From Sporolactobacillus nakayamae (GTDB lineage Bacteria > Bacillota > Bacilli > Bacillales > Sporolactobacillaceae): DNA of 64,000 nt. The notes beneath the pieces are model-generated. The model worked only from the letters and a program-made list of their open reading frames with translations. It had not been told where the DNA came from and did not search any database. Shown piece by piece: positions 63,090 to 64,000 of this stretch. The first letter of the stretch is position 1. Every line of letters begins with the position of its first letter. The stretch spans positions 1-64,000 of the forward strand of contig NZ_FOOY01000014.1 in assembly GCF_900113325.1 (NCBI RefSeq). The letters are read 5' to 3'. The translations under genes and the position numbers were made by a program.

Positions 63090-63134
63090 AAAAAGGATTG
63101 AATTCTTGTATACCGCAAGAACTCAATCCTTTTT
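63090..63134. terminator. Bidirectional terminator
   Basis: AAAAAGGATTGA..TTCTTG and CAAGAA.TCAATCCTTTTT pair over some 18 bp. It overlaps the stop of the C39-like gene on the minus strand. Confidence 0.8.
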
Positions 63135-63722
63135 GTCACGCACAGAATACACAATCGCTTCTCTGTCCTCTTTTTTGCCAAGTGCATAAACCTTTTGGCT
63201 ATCTTCTTCTTCAAAAAAATGAAACGGCACTTTTCGGTTATAGTCATGAGGAAATCCGTCGAGCAGAACGATGCCGTCTGTGTACTTTAGATCGTCATCC
63301 AGATAGGGATCAAATAAATAGAGATAGTGATTCGACGTGTCTGACTTTGTTGCCAGCACATAATGCTCGCCGCCATAGTTTAATCGGAAAATGGCCGCAC
63401 CGCCATTCTTAATCGCATCAACGATTTCGCTGCCTTCTCGCAAATGAACGTGTTCACCTGCATCATAGTTTCCGTGGATGTGCAGTCCTTTAATTGGTCC
63501 GTTATGATTCAGCCATTCGGAGATAAATTTCATTGCCGATTTTGACGTGCCGCTCTTGCCGACTTCACCAACTGAATTATAGGTATCGAGGGATTAGGCG
63601 GTAATTGCTTTGATCACGTCAGACGGAATCACTTCTCGCGGAAATAGATAGTTTATGGCATTCAATAGCGTTACTGTTCCGCAGTCATACTCAGACATCT
63701 GGTAATACAATGGTGTCTTCAT
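63123..63722 (-). pseudogene. C39-like cysteine peptidase family gene with an in-frame stop
   Basis: From an ATG at 63722 the frame reads MKTPLYYQMSEYDCGTVTLL, a C39-like start with the likely active Cys. After 42 codons comes TAA (63594-63596), and the same frame continues SLDTYNSVGEVGKSGTSKSA and on to VRDKKD. The later part has HIHGNYDAGEHVHL and HYVLAT. In an intact relative a Tyr codon would fit the stop position, so one base change probably broke it. A shorter product from 63533 is possible. Confidence 0.75.
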
Positions 63723-63791
63723 GCGATTCCCTCACTTATTATGATTGTTTGAATCAAAGATGCCCCGGAGTGCATTGCTTATCTGTTGTTT

Positions 63792-64000
63792 TTAGTTAGC
63801 AATGTGATCCAAAAGATAACTGATATCTGTGATGATCAATTTTCGATTTTTGACAATCAGCGCGCCGTCATTTTTTAATTCACTAAGCATTCGATTGACG
63901 CTGCTGCGCGCGCTGATGCCGCAGAAACCGGCAATGTCATCATTTGTTAACATGAAATCAATCAAAATACCCTCGCGCACTTTGCGGCCGAATAAATCAA
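63792..64000 (-). CDS. Crp/Fnr-family regulator, C-terminal part (cut by window edge)
   Basis: The frame is open to the right edge. The visible 69 residues are the DNA-binding end of a Crp/Fnr protein: DLFGRKVREGILIDFMLTND, then the helix-turn-helix DIAGFCGISARSSVNRMLSE. The N-terminal sensor domain is outside the window. It is a different protein from the one at 50319. Confidence 0.8.
   Translation of the reverse strand, partial: DLFGRKVREGILIDFMLTNDDIAGFCGISARSSVNRMLSELKNDGALIVKNRKLIITDISYLLDHIAN

Noticed and set aside
1-64000. tRNA and rRNA genes
   Set aside because: I saw no cloverleaf ends or rRNA-like blocks on either strand, though I could not run a scan.

Overview
The window looks like a chromosomal segment of a low-GC, lactic-acid-type member of the Bacillales; a Sporolactobacillus-like organism is my best guess, by inference. 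Reasons: a complete mevalonate kinase/decarboxylase set with type 2 IPP isomerase, adhE and acetate kinase with Rex-like sites, a class II (B12) ribonucleotide reductase with cobalamin uptake genes, and a tandem non-coding repeat of a type I recognise from Bacillaceae genomes. About 28 kb at the right is ordinary chromosome. The left and middle are accessory DNA, visibly more AT-rich in 23-36 kb.

Region 1-23.4 kb is a metal and envelope stress island. In order: the end of a Cu-ATPase, two CopZ-like chaperones (one has lost a metal-binding cysteine), PspA-DUF4178-DUF4247, a Lit-family lipoprotein transacylase, an OmpR-type two-component system, three tiny Cys/His-rich proteins built from shared modules, FtsH, a second Cu-ATPase with a cupredoxin and a membrane methyltransferase, cadAC on the other strand, a divergent Lgt, a His-tailed membrane protein, a geranylgeranyl-reductase-like flavoprotein, merRA, and an M23 peptidase. 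Five promoters here share tandem 11-bp direct repeats (consensus TTTCYACACAT), each ending exactly 8 bp before the putative -10. I infer a single OmpR-family regulon that joins metal efflux, lipoprotein acylation, membrane protein quality control and wall turnover.

Region 23.5-30.9 kb is a compact biosynthetic operon: an ArsR-type regulator (probably leaderless), a deleted IS4-type element, an A-T-TE NRPS-like enzyme cut by one in-frame stop, an alpha/beta hydrolase, an MFS exporter and its own Sfp-type PPTase. Paired 26-bp operators flank its promoter. Region 31-33.7 kb is a Tn916-like remnant (sigma-like factor, HTH protein, frameshifted DUF3173 gene, integrase) that keeps a strongly structured non-coding segment. 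Then come an L,D-transpeptidase lipoprotein, small unknown genes, an MBL-fold hydrolase, fructosamine kinase and an internally deleted Rpn-type nuclease.

Region 40-51 kb holds ackA and adhE, a 90-bp sequence repeated in inverted orientation 6.3 kb apart, an unusual P1B ATPase with CPG in place of CPC, large non-coding repeats, and an operon of an HMA protein, a ferritin-like protein and a Crp/Fnr regulator. Matching TTGAN6TCAA sites lie at the class II activation distance from both the ATPase and the HMA operon. Region 51-56 kb is one leftward operon: B12-dependent nrdJ with two NrdR boxes 31 bp apart, an ECF S-component, a DUF4430 protein, a PduO adenosyltransferase and a DnaC-like ATPase. 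Region 56-64 kb has mvaK1-mvaD-mvaK2-fni, a small membrane protein with a TctA-like permease, a uracil-DNA-glycosylase-like protein, a C39-like gene broken by a stop, and the end of another Crp/Fnr gene.
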